A stretch of DNA of 27,888 nucleotides, taken from positions 1-27,888 of the forward strand of contig CABURG010000004.1 in assembly GCA_902493835.1 (NCBI GenBank), given 5' to 3'. Every line of letters begins with the position of its first letter. Within the stretch, counting starts at the first letter, position 1. The stretch is from an uncultured Collinsella sp. GTDB lineage: Bacteria > Actinomycetota > Coriobacteriia > Coriobacteriales > Coriobacteriaceae. This document shows positions 14,975 through 22,603 of the stretch, in pieces. A program made the translations under genes and the position numbers. The notes under the pieces are model-generated. The model worked only from the letters and a program-made list of their open reading frames with translations, did no database searches and was not told the DNA's origin.

Positions 14975-15065
14975 CCATTGTTGGGGTAGTCGTTGGGGAC
15001 GTTCTTAAATGACCAGGCGGCAGCTGGGGACGTTCTTTTTCTGCCGGCAGTTGGGACACTCCTTG
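14975..15065. repeat. Tandem GGGAC-type blocks after copy B
   Basis: Three blocks follow one another: GTCGTTGGGGACGTTCTTAA (14990-15009), CAGCTGGGGACGTTCTTTTT (15020-15039) and CTGCCGGCAGTTGGGACACT (15040-15059). The first also follows copy A of the structured element, as does GGTGTTGCC just before it. The third matches, in reverse, the left-edge repeat near 200-245. Confidence 0.85.
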
Positions 15066-15094
15066 TGCCAGCGTTGCATCGAGTGCTTGGGAAG

Positions 15095-15259
15095 ATGCGA
15101 CCCGGTTTTTGGCCGAATAGTGGGTCGCATTTTCCGGATGGGGTGGGTTGCGGAAAGTGCGACCCGGAATATTGTTCTGAAACGGGATGCGGTTTCCCTG
15201 ATGTGCCTCAAGCGGAAAGCGTATCCCATTCCGGAGCTCCAAAACGGGATGCGGTTTCC
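15095..15259. repeat. ATGCGACCC and GGGATGCGGTTTCC repeats
   Basis: ATGCGACCC (15095-15103) pairs with GGGTCGCAT (15122-15130), and GTGCGACCCGG recurs at 15157-15167. GGGATGCGGTTTCC occurs at 15184-15197 and 15246-15259, and near-inverted as GGAAAGCGTATCCC at 15214-15227. Together with the preceding blocks they fill the 500-base gap between the lipoprotein and phosphatase genes; I see no gene there. Confidence 0.85.
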
Positions 15260-15301
15260 GCGCGGAAGAATTGCCGCAGCTGCGTTAAGCAGTGTCGCTC
15301 G

Positions 15302-15970
15302 TTACTCGCCCAGCACCAGCGCCGCGAGCTCTGCCTGGGTGTCCACCACGTAGTCGGCGCCGGTGGCTTCCAGCTCTGCGCGGCCGCGGAAACCCCAGCT
15401 GACGCCCGCACTCTTAAGGCCGGCGTTGTGGCCGGTCAGGATATCGACATTGGAATCGCCTACGTAGAGCGTGGTCGCCGGGTCGGCGCCTAGCTCTTCC
15501 ATCACATGCAGCGTGACGGGTGCTTCGGGCTTGGGCGGAAACGCATCGACACGGCCCTGCACCAGCGCAAAGCGCTCGGAACCAAAATACTTTTCGATAA
15601 GCAGAGCCGCCGAGACGTGGTCCTTGTTAGTGAGCACGGCAAGCTGAACGCCCGCGGCGCGCAAGCGGTCGAGCATCTCGATCGTGCCGGCATAGGGAGC
15701 GGTGTGGTCTTCCTTGTGCTCGCCGTAGTAAACCCTAAACTCGGCAAGCGTCTGCTCAAACATGCGGCCGTCGCCTGCGTACTCGGCGGGCATAAAGCGC
15801 TCAACCAGCTTGAGCATGCCGTTTCCCACCTTGTAGCGGTACTCGTCAACAGCAAACGTGGGCCAGCCGTGCGCCTCGCAGGTATGGTTGCCGGCGGCCG
15901 CCAGGTCCTCGAGCGTGTTGAGGATGGTGCCGTCCAGATCAAAAATCACATGGGAAAAAGCTGCTGCCAT
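15302..15970 (-). CDS. HAD-family phosphatase, phosphoglycolate phosphatase-like
   Basis: A 222-residue HAD hydrolase. Motif I is FDLDGTILNT (nucleophile and acid/base Asp), motif II is VLTNK, motif III the Lys in PPKPEAP, and motif IV YVGDSNVDI. The helical cap inserted after motif I and the overall length fit the Gph/PpaX group, which act on phosphoglycolate, pyrophosphate or other small phosphates. The start at 15970 has GGGAGC six bases upstream; an ATG at 15985 lacks a site. It follows hypE by 104 bases on the same strand with no clear terminator, so it may be a distal member of the hyp transcript, although its function is unrelated. Confidence 0.85.
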   Translation of the reverse strand: MAAAFSHVIFDLDGTILNTLEDLAAAGNHTCEAHGWPTFAVDEYRYKVGNGMLKLVERFMPAEYAGDGRMFEQTLAEFRVYYGEHKEDHTAPYAGTIEMLDRLRAAGVQLAVLTNKDHVSAALLIEKYFGSERFALVQGRVDAFPPKPEAPVTLHVMEELGADPATTLYVGDSNVDILTGHNAGLKSAGVSWGFRGRAELEATGADYVVDTQAELAALVLGE

Positions 15971-16074
15971 GAAAGCTCCCGTCATTGGGTTTCAAAACGC
16001 ACCCCATGATACTGGGCATGCGTGCCGGGCATGTTTGGAATCTGAATATCTTTAATAGCCCTGAGCCTTTGTCG

Positions 16075-17109
16075 TTAGCAAATTCTCGGCAGCTGCTCTC
16101 CTACGAGCATGTCGAGGATGCGGGTCGAGCCCCAACCGGTACGTACGCGCACGGCGGGGCGGGTGCCCTCGGCAAGTGGCAGCACGCGACCGATGACGGC
16201 GGCATTCTCGCCGTAGCGGGCGGCGCGCATGGCGGCCAGCGCGGCATCGGCCTGCTCGGCCGGCACGACGGCGACCATCTTGCCCTCGTTTGCCACCTGC
16301 AGCACATCGTAGCCGAGCATCTCGCAGGCTGCCTGCACGTCGGGGCGCACGGGCACAGCTTTCTCGTCGATCTCCATGGCAACGCCGCTGGCCTGCGCAA
16401 ACTCGTTGAGCGTCGAGGCCAGGCCACCGCGCGTGGGGTCGCGGAAGCAGCGTGTGTCGGGTGCTGCGGCAAGCACATCGGCAATCAGGTGGTTGAGCGG
16501 CGCGGCATCGCTTTCGATGGTGCTCGAAAACGCCAGACCCTCGCGTTGGCTCATGATGGCGATGCCGTGGTCGCCCAGTGTACCCGAGACCAGGATGACA
16601 TCGCCGGGCTGGCAGTTTGCGCCGCTGAGCGCCACGCCCGCAGGCACCTCGCCCACGCCGGCGGTATTGATATAGACGCCGTCGGCCCCGCCGCGCTCGA
16701 CCACCTTAGTGTCGCCCGTGATTATGGACACGCCCGCCTCGCGCGCCGTCTCGGCCATCGTCTGCACAATCTGGCGGAGCTTATCCATGGGATAGCCCTC
16801 TTCAAGGATAAAGCCGCACGACAGGTAGCGCACGTTGGCGCCCGAGGTCGCGACGTCGTTAACGGTTCCGCACACGGCGAGGCGGCCGATGTTGCCACCG
16901 GGGAAGAACTGCGGCGAGACTACAAAGCTGTCGGTCGACATGGCGATGCGCCCGCTCGCGGGCAGCGCGGCGACGCCGGCATCGTTGCCTTCGAGCAGCT
17001 CGGGCGAACCAAAGGCATCTAAAAAGACCTCATCGATGATGCGCTTCATCATCTGTCCGCCGGAGCCGTGGCCCAACAGGACGGTGCTATCGGTGATGCT
17101 ATGGGACAT
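16075..17109 (-). CDS. hypE: Hydrogenase maturation protein HypE
   Basis: ATP-dependent enzyme that dehydrates the thiocarboxamide placed on its C-terminal Cys by HypF, making the thiocyanate that becomes the cyanide ligand of the [NiFe] site. The protein has 344 residues and ends in PRIC, so the acceptor Cys344 is present. The AIR-synthase-like fold shows LLGHGSGGQMM near the N-terminus, TDSFVVSPQFFPGGNIG, and RDPTRGGLASTLNE. The start is ATG 17109 with TTGGAG upstream; a TTG at 17115 is less likely. It lies 48 bases after hypD. Confidence 0.96.
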   Translation of the reverse strand: MSHSITDSTVLLGHGSGGQMMKRIIDEVFLDAFGSPELLEGNDAGVAALPASGRIAMSTDSFVVSPQFFPGGNIGRLAVCGTVNDVATSGANVRYLSCGFILEEGYPMDKLRQIVQTMAETAREAGVSIITGDTKVVERGGADGVYINTAGVGEVPAGVALSGANCQPGDVILVSGTLGDHGIAIMSQREGLAFSSTIESDAAPLNHLIADVLAAAPDTRCFRDPTRGGLASTLNEFAQASGVAMEIDEKAVPVRPDVQAACEMLGYDVLQVANEGKMVAVVPAEQADAALAAMRAARYGENAAVIGRVLPLAEGTRPAVRVRTGWGSTRILDMLVGEQLPRIC

Positions 17110-17157
17110 ATCCAAAACTCCAATCGTGGGAGGTGTCAGTGCGCGGGGGCGTTCGGG

Positions 17158-18270
17158 CTAGACTCGGTAACGGTAGTACGCCGCGCAGCTGCCTTCGGAA
17201 CTCACCATGCACGGGCCGACGGGGTGCTCGGGCGTGCAGGTGCGGCCAAAGAGCGGGCAGCTGCTCGGCGTAATGGCTCCGCGCAGCACGTCGCCGCAGC
17301 GGCATCCGCGCGGCTCAACCGTCGGCTCAACGGGCACATCAAAGCGGGTACGGGCATCAAAGCGCGAGAATTCGGGACGAATGGCGAGTCCCGAAGCCGC
17401 AATCGACCCCAATCCGCGCCATGTGGTATCGCACGGCTCAAATACCTGCTCGACCAGCTGGCGCGCCACAGGATTGCCGTCGGCATTGACGCCGCGACGG
17501 TAGGCGTTGTCGATCGCGGGTTGCCCCTCAACAACCATCTGGACCAGCATGCAGATACCCTGCAAGATGTCGACCGGCTCAAATCCCGTTACCACGCCTG
17601 GAGTCTTAAACTCGTCGACCAAAAAGCTGAAGGGCGCCAAGCCCGTGATGGTGGCGACGTGGCCCGGCAGGATAAAGCCGTCGATGGCGGTCTCGGGGTC
17701 GTTGGCGATGGCGCGCAACGCCGGCGGCGTGGTCTTGTGGGCGCAATAGACCGAGAAGTTCAAAAGCCCGCGCGCCTCGGCCTCCAAGATGGCGGCGGCG
17801 ATGGTGGGCGTCGTAGTCTCAAAGCCCACGCCCATAAAAATGACCGGGCGATCGGGGTTTTGCTCGGCAATGTCGAGCGCGTCGAGCGGGGAATAGACGA
17901 TGCGGATGTCGCGTCCTGCCGCCTTTTGCGCAGCGAGCGAGGTGGATGATCCGGGCACGCGCATCATGTCGCCAAAGGTGGTGATGATGGCGCCGTCTAT
18001 GTTGGCGAGCGCGATTGCGTGGTCGATGTCGCGGTTGGCGGTGACGCAGACGGGGCAGCCCGGGCCGCTCAGCAGCTTGAGCCCGGCCGGCATAATGGAG
18101 CGAAAGCCATAGCGCCCGATGCTCACGGTATGCGTGCCGCAGACTTCCATAAGGTTGATGGTGCGGTCGCCGACAAGCTCATGAATGCGCTCGATGAGCT
18201 CGCGAGCCAGCTTGGGATCGCGGAATGCCGAGAAATCGATACCGGAGCGCGCCGGCTGCTCGGGCGCCAC
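17158..18270 (-). CDS. hypD: Hydrogenase maturation protein HypD
   Basis: Iron-sulfur scaffold that, with HypC, assembles the Fe(CN)2CO unit of [NiFe]-hydrogenases. The 370 residues contain the signature Cys44 (MEVCGTH), Cys72 and Cys75 (GPGCPVC), the GFETTTPT segment, and the C-terminal Cys group for the [4Fe-4S] cluster (CRCGDVLRG, SSCPLFGRTC, GPCMVSSEGSC). The start is GTG 18270, whose G is the last base of the hypC stop codon (TAGTG), so the two genes overlap by one base and are probably translationally coupled. Confidence 0.96.
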   Translation of the reverse strand: MAPEQPARSGIDFSAFRDPKLARELIERIHELVGDRTINLMEVCGTHTVSIGRYGFRSIMPAGLKLLSGPGCPVCVTANRDIDHAIALANIDGAIITTFGDMMRVPGSSTSLAAQKAAGRDIRIVYSPLDALDIAEQNPDRPVIFMGVGFETTTPTIAAAILEAEARGLLNFSVYCAHKTTPPALRAIANDPETAIDGFILPGHVATITGLAPFSFLVDEFKTPGVVTGFEPVDILQGICMLVQMVVEGQPAIDNAYRRGVNADGNPVARQLVEQVFEPCDTTWRGLGSIAASGLAIRPEFSRFDARTRFDVPVEPTVEPRGCRCGDVLRGAITPSSCPLFGRTCTPEHPVGPCMVSSEGSCAAYYRYRV

Positions 18271-18530
18271 TAGTAAGCCTCCGCCGGGTTGGTGGTCAGC
18301 TGGTCTTCTTCGACCAGCTCGGACATGGCATTAACAAGCTCGAGCGTTTCCTGTGCTTCCTGCTCGTCGACAATCTGGATGCCAAAGCCGGCGTGTACGA
18401 GAATATAGTCGCCAACCTGCGCCGTCGGCACGAGTCGCAGCGACACGGGGCGCTCGATGCCCATCATGTCGACGGTGGCCTTGAGGTCGTCGTCGCGTTT
18501 GACTACTTTACCGGGAACGGCAAGGCACAT
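18270..18530 (-). CDS. hypC: Hydrogenase maturation chaperone HypC
   Basis: Small chaperone that carries the iron unit between HypD and the large-subunit precursor. It has 86 residues, begins MCLAVPGKV with the essential Cys2, and has the conserved VGDYILVHAGFGIQ strand. The acidic tail after residue 60 is usual. AGGGGAA precedes ATG 18530. A 131-base gap separates it from hypF, containing a 7-bp hairpin (GTAGCGC 18590-18596 with GCGCTAC 18618-18624). Confidence 0.96.
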   Translation of the reverse strand: MCLAVPGKVVKRDDDLKATVDMMGIERPVSLRLVPTAQVGDYILVHAGFGIQIVDEQEAQETLELVNAMSELVEEDQLTTNPAEAY

Positions 18531-18661
18531 ATTGTTCCCCTTTTATACGCTTTGCGCTGGACGGGCGCTCAATAATCCATCAGTTGATGGTAGCGCTCGC
18601 GGGCGCTGCGGGCAAACGCGCTACACCTGTGAGACGGCGGCTTGCGGGCTGGCCGAACAGC

Positions 18662-21133
18662 CTACTGCGATGCAACCTGCGCAAGACGAGCGCTTGCGAC
18701 TGCCGCCTGACCGTAGGCGATGCAGCCGTCGTTAACGGGCACGGTTTGGGGAATCAAGACAGTGAGACCCATGCTTTTGAGCTCGCGGGTGAGGAGCTGG
18801 AGCAAAAGTCGGTTCATGAACACGCCGCCCGAGAGCGCGACGGTATCGATGCCTTCGCGCGCGCAGATTTCGCGTGCGATTCGTGCCGAAGAGCGCGCGA
18901 TGGCGATATGGAAGTCGAGCGCGAGCCTGTCGGCGGACGCTCCGGCTTCAATTCCTCCTAAAAGTGCCTCAAAGAGTGCTTTCTGGTCCAGAACATAGGG
19001 GCCGTCCAGCCACGATGGGCCAGATGCGAAATAGCCGGCGTTGTCGTCGGGAAAACGGGCGATTTCGTTGTCGAGCGCGCGCCAGGCGGCGGCTTCGAGT
19101 TCGATGGCGGGTTCGCCCTCGTAGGTTGCCTTGTCGCAGATGCCCAGAATCGCTGCCGCGGCATCAAAGAGACGCCCCATGCTGCTGGTACGCGGGCTGT
19201 TGATGCCGCGCTCGATCATGGTGGCTGTCACGCTGCGTGTTTGCTCGTCGAGGCTGTCCAAAAGCCGAGCGGTACCTGGGTGCTCGAGCAGACCGAGCTC
19301 ACTGAGCAGGGCAAAGGCGTTGCGGCGGGCGTCGCGCACGGAGGCCGCCCCGCCGGGGAGCGCCCAGGTGCGCAAATGCGCGGCGCGCTCAAAGCCGCCA
19401 AGGCCGGCGACAAGAAACTCGCCGCCCCAAATGGTCCCATCGGTGCCGGCGCCGGTGCCGTCAAAGGCGATGCCAAGGACGCGCGCGTCGGTTGTAAGCT
19501 GGCCCGCGGCGATGGCCTCGGCCATTGCGCTCGCGATATGCGCATGATGGTGCTGCACCTCGACGAGCGGCAGATTGCATTTTCGCGCCTGCTCGCGCGC
19601 CCACTGGCCCGATAGATAGCTGGGGTGTAAATCGCAGGCCAAGGCGGCGGGCGCCAAGTCAAAGAGATCTTCCAAGCGCGTGCGCGCGGCGTTCCAGGCA
19701 TCGAAGGTCCCGCCGTTTTCAACATCGCCGATATGCTGCGACACAAAACAGGTTGCCTCGCCGTTCGTCCTTTTACGCGTGAGCGCAATCGTGGCCTTTT
19801 GTTGTGGCCCGCAGGCGAGCATGCAGGACGGAGCGCCGTCGAGCGCCGGCAACGGCAGCGGCTGGGGTGCATATCCGCGGGCACGGCGCACGGGCATAAC
19901 GGCGCCGTCGACCACGCGCACTACAGAGTCGTCGTAGCGCGAGAGGATCGCGCGGTCGTTACCGAGCAACGCGTCGGCGATGCCGGCGGCAACGAGGTGT
20001 TCCCAGGCAAGATCGTCATCGGTCTCGATGGGTTCTTCGCTCAGGTTTCCGCTGGTCATGATGAGCGCGTGCATACCGTGCGACGCGGCAGCTGCAAGCA
20101 GAAGATGCTGAAGCGGGGTGTAGGGGAGCATAACGCCAAGCTCGGGCAGGTCGTGCGCGACAGATGGCGCGAGGGCGAGGATGTCGGGGGAACCGCCGTT
20201 GCCCTCGCCAACAGTGCGCCGGCGCAGCAGCACAATGGGGCGGATACTGCCGGCGAGAAGCTCGCGCTCAGCGTCGTCGATATGGCACAGGCGCCCGGCA
20301 TCGGCAAGACTGCGCACCATGACGGCAAGCGGCTTATTGCTGCGACGCTTGCGACGGCGCAGCTCGGCCACCGCCTGCTCGTTGGCAGCGTCACAGGATA
20401 GATGGAATCCGCCCAGGCCCTTGATGGCGACGATGCCACCGCTGGCCAGCAGCTCAACGCAGCGCTCGATGATAGCGTCGCTGGCCTCGCGTGTGGTGCC
20501 GACGGCCGGTGTCGCGGACGAATTCCCGCACGCATCGCCGTTCACAGCCTCGCGCCACGTAATATGCGGCCCGCAATCAAAGCAGGCATCGGGCTGTGCG
20601 TGAAAGCGACGGTCGAGTGGATCGGCATACTCTGCGGCGCAGGCGGGGCACATGGGGAAACGGTCCATCGAGGTAGCCGCTCGGTCATAAGGCAGCGATC
20701 GGATGATGGTAAAGCGTGGACCGCAGTTAGTGCAGTTGATAAAGGGGTAGTGATAGCGTCGGTCGGCGGGATCGAACAACTCGCGCAGACAATCATCGCA
20801 GGTGGCGATATCGGGCGAGATGAGCGTGGTGTGCGCGGTCTGGTCCTGCGAGGCTATGATGCGAAAGCCCCGTTCATTGGCGGTATCCCAACCGTTGGCT
20901 GCCAGGTCCACAACCTCGACACGCTCAACGCGAGCCGCCGCGGGCGCATGCTCAGAAAGCGCGGCAGCAAAAGCATCGAGCGCATCGGCCGGAGCGTGCG
21001 CCTCGATGTGCACGCCGTCGCCCGCGTTGAGCACCCATCCGCAAATGCCATGCGTCATGGCCTCGCGATACACAAACGGCCGCATGCCGACGCCCTGCAC
21101 AATGCCCGTTACATGGATATGCGCATGCCGCAT
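18662..21133 (-). CDS. hypF: Carbamoyltransferase HypF
   Basis: Transfers the carbamoyl group of carbamoyl phosphate to the C-terminal Cys of HypE, the first step in cyanide ligand synthesis. It has 823 residues, somewhat longer than the usual 750. Order: acylphosphatase domain (1-95; Arg18 in GVGMRPF and Asn36), zinc-finger Cys pairs (112/115, 134/137, 162/165, 184/187), YrdC-like domain (from about 220; KGLGGFHLS at 238-246), and Kae1-like C-terminal domain (VEVQHHHAHIASAMAE, LSGGVFMN). The start is ATG 21133 with AAGGAGG seven bases upstream; extending to 21196 would overlap nikR and has no such site. It follows nikR by 29 bases. Confidence 0.95.
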   Translation of the reverse strand: MRHAHIHVTGIVQGVGMRPFVYREAMTHGICGWVLNAGDGVHIEAHAPADALDAFAAALSEHAPAAARVERVEVVDLAANGWDTANERGFRIIASQDQTAHTTLISPDIATCDDCLRELFDPADRRYHYPFINCTNCGPRFTIIRSLPYDRAATSMDRFPMCPACAAEYADPLDRRFHAQPDACFDCGPHITWREAVNGDACGNSSATPAVGTTREASDAIIERCVELLASGGIVAIKGLGGFHLSCDAANEQAVAELRRRKRRSNKPLAVMVRSLADAGRLCHIDDAERELLAGSIRPIVLLRRRTVGEGNGGSPDILALAPSVAHDLPELGVMLPYTPLQHLLLAAAASHGMHALIMTSGNLSEEPIETDDDLAWEHLVAAGIADALLGNDRAILSRYDDSVVRVVDGAVMPVRRARGYAPQPLPLPALDGAPSCMLACGPQQKATIALTRKRTNGEATCFVSQHIGDVENGGTFDAWNAARTRLEDLFDLAPAALACDLHPSYLSGQWAREQARKCNLPLVEVQHHHAHIASAMAEAIAAGQLTTDARVLGIAFDGTGAGTDGTIWGGEFLVAGLGGFERAAHLRTWALPGGAASVRDARRNAFALLSELGLLEHPGTARLLDSLDEQTRSVTATMIERGINSPRTSSMGRLFDAAAAILGICDKATYEGEPAIELEAAAWRALDNEIARFPDDNAGYFASGPSWLDGPYVLDQKALFEALLGGIEAGASADRLALDFHIAIARSSARIAREICAREGIDTVALSGGVFMNRLLLQLLTRELKSMGLTVLIPQTVPVNDGCIAYGQAAVASARLAQVASQ

Positions 21134-21162
21134 GCGACCCTCCTTCGTTGAAATGTGTGCTG

Positions 21163-21675
21163 TTACAGCCCCAGGCTCTGCTTGGTGGCGGCGCACGTGA
21201 GCTCGCCGTGCTTAACGCCGCGCAGGCCCAGCAGGCGGTCGGCTAGTTCGTAGACGCGCTCGCCGCGACCCTTGAGCGCCAGAATCTCCAAGCAGTTGTG
21301 GTGATCCAGATGCACGTGCATGGTCGATACAATCTCGTCGGTGTAGTCGTGCTGCACTTCGTCCAGACGGCGCGTCAGGTCGCCGGTATGGTGGTCGTAG
21401 ATCATGGTGAGCGACCCGATAACATGCTCATCGGGCGTGCGCATCTGCTCCTTGGCGATTGAGGCGCGAATCAGGTCGCGCACGGCCTCGGACCGGTTGG
21501 CCACGTCGCCGCGGCGCGCGATCTGTTCGTCAAAACGGCGCAGCAGGTCGTCCGGTGCGGTAACCGAAAAGCGGACCAGCTCGGAGCCGGAGCCACTACA
21601 GTGGCAGCCCGCATCACCGTCCGCCCCGTGCGGATGCTCGTGCTCGTACCCGCTGCCATGCTCGTGTTCGGCCAC
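21163..21675 (-). CDS. nikR: NikR-type nickel-responsive regulator with His/Cys-rich N-terminus
   Basis: Ribbon-helix-helix DNA-binding protein that usually represses nickel uptake when nickel is bound. Residues 32-75 are the DNA-binding part (ELVRFSVTAPDDLLRRFDEQ, then NRSEAVRDLIR). His109, His120, His122 and Cys128 keep the exact spacing of the E. coli nickel ligands His76, His87, His89 and Cys95. The additional 31 residues at the N-terminus carry His4, 6, 12, 14, 16, 25 and Cys24, 26, unlike standard NikR. The gene starts at GTG 21675, one base after the stop of the 82-residue protein (TAAAGTG), with only a weak ribosome binding site, so translational coupling is likely. It sits at the head of the hyp genes. 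Confidence 0.92.
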   Translation of the reverse strand: MAEHEHGSGYEHEHPHGADGDAGCHCSGSGSELVRFSVTAPDDLLRRFDEQIARRGDVANRSEAVRDLIRASIAKEQMRTPDEHVIGSLTMIYDHHTGDLTRRLDEVQHDYTDEIVSTMHVHLDHHNCLEILALKGRGERVYELADRLLGLRGVKHGELTCAATKQSLGL

Positions 21676-21676
21676 T

Positions 21677-21925
21677 TTACACCAGCTTCACGGATCCGAC
21701 GGAGTTGTGGTCGGCCTCGATGGCCTCTTCGTAGCCCTCGAGTGCGTCATGGGCCTCGTGCAGCGCGGCCATGGCTGCCTCGAGCTTGGCGCCGATGCGC
21801 TCCATGTCAAAATTCTCGGTCGCATGCAGCAGCTGATGGCTCCACTCATGAGCGAGCTCGATGGTGTCGTCGACCTGTTTGACGTTCATGGCAAGCTGGC
21901 TCATGTTCATTCCAACATCATGCAT
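21677..21925 (-). CDS. Small His-rich helical protein coupled to nikR
   Basis: An 82-residue protein I do not recognise. It is almost all predicted helix, probably a helical hairpin with a break near 38-42. His26, His30 and His34 (HEWSHQLLHATE) are spaced i, i+4, i+8, so they share one face of a helix; His56 and His59 (LHEAH) sit on the second helix, with His2 and His73 near the ends. It is acidic and has no signal peptide. AAGGAG stands about eight bases before ATG 21925. It is the first gene of the nikR-hypFCDE run and stops one base before nikR, which suggests metal binding or a nickel-related role. That role is inferred only from the His pattern and context. Confidence 0.75.
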   Translation of the reverse strand: MHDVGMNMSQLAMNVKQVDDTIELAHEWSHQLLHATENFDMERIGAKLEAAMAALHEAHDALEGYEEAIEADHNSVGSVKLV

Positions 21926-21999
21926 GGAAAATCTCCTTTTGTATGGGGCAGTTCAGTGGTTCAGATTTTACTACGCCCGCTCTGCGCGCAGCTGCATAA

Positions 22000-22035
22000 G
22001 AAAACGGGTACGAGTCTGTGCGACCCGCACCCGTT
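22000..22035 (-). terminator. trxA: Terminator of trxA
   Basis: On the minus strand AACGGGTGCG (22035-22026) pairs with CGTACCCGTT (22012-22003, one wobble), followed by TTCTT. It lies 110 bases beyond the trxA stop and separates it from the His-rich gene. The rest of 21926-22146 shows no gene; a TAAAAT near 21965 (minus strand) might be the -10 of the nikR-hyp promoter. Confidence 0.65.
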
Positions 22036-22146
22036 CACTGGGGGCTGTTTGTGATTACCATACTATCCGTGGTTGCACTCGGTGCATCCAGAAGTCCGGC
22101 GAGCGGTGCAAAAGCGCTCATAGACGGCGGGTAAGTAACAAGCGTA

Positions 22147-22467
22147 TTACAGGTGCTTCTCCAGCAGCGCCTGCAGCCTCGCCTTGGGTAGAGCGCCAAC
22201 CGAGCGGTCAATCTCCTCGCCGTTCTTAAACACAATCAGCGTGGGGATGCTCATGACGCCATACTTCATGGCCAGGTCCTGGTTGTCGTCGACGTTGCAT
22301 TTGGCAACGGCAAGCTTGCCCGCCAGCTCATCGGCAACCTCGTCAACGATGGGCGAGAGGGATCGACAGGGCCCGCACCACGGTGCCCAAAAATCGACCA
22401 GCACGGGCAGGCTGTCGTTAACGATGGAATCGAAGTTCTCGGGGGTAATCTGATTAATGTCAGCCAT
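22147..22467 (-). CDS. trxA: Thioredoxin
   Basis: General cytoplasmic disulfide reductant. It has 106 residues, the active site WCGPC with Cys31 and Cys34, Asp25 in LVDFWAPW, and the cis-proline loop SIPTLIVF. GGAGG stands four bases before ATG 22467; the frame is open upstream to 22551 but without a better start. It is divergent from the gene at 22604 and followed by its own terminator. Confidence 0.97.
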   Translation of the reverse strand: MADINQITPENFDSIVNDSLPVLVDFWAPWCGPCRSLSPIVDEVADELAGKLAVAKCNVDDNQDLAMKYGVMSIPTLIVFKNGEEIDRSVGALPKARLQALLEKHL

Positions 22468-22531
22468 GGTGACCTCCATAATGCGACGCGGCTCGGCCGC
22501 GTAAAACTCAGTACGACCGTGCTTATACCCA

Positions 22532-22575
22532 GCCGCCCGCAAAGCAACCACTCGCGGGCGGCTCTTTTATATAAT
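22532..22575 (+). other. GC hairpin and TATAAT between divergent trxA and the UDG-like gene
   Basis: GCCGCCCGC (22532-22540) pairs with GCGGGCGGC (22554-22562), loop of 13, then TCTTTTAT. It is terminator-like on the + strand, yet no + strand gene lies just upstream. TATAAT at 22570-22575 could be the -10 of the gene at 22604, without an obvious -35 box. On the minus strand the hairpin overlaps the place where the trxA -35 would be (TATAAG at about 22522-22527 as -10). Confidence 0.5.
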
Positions 22576-22603
22576 GGTGGGCACGCAAACGATTGGAGAG
22601 CGC

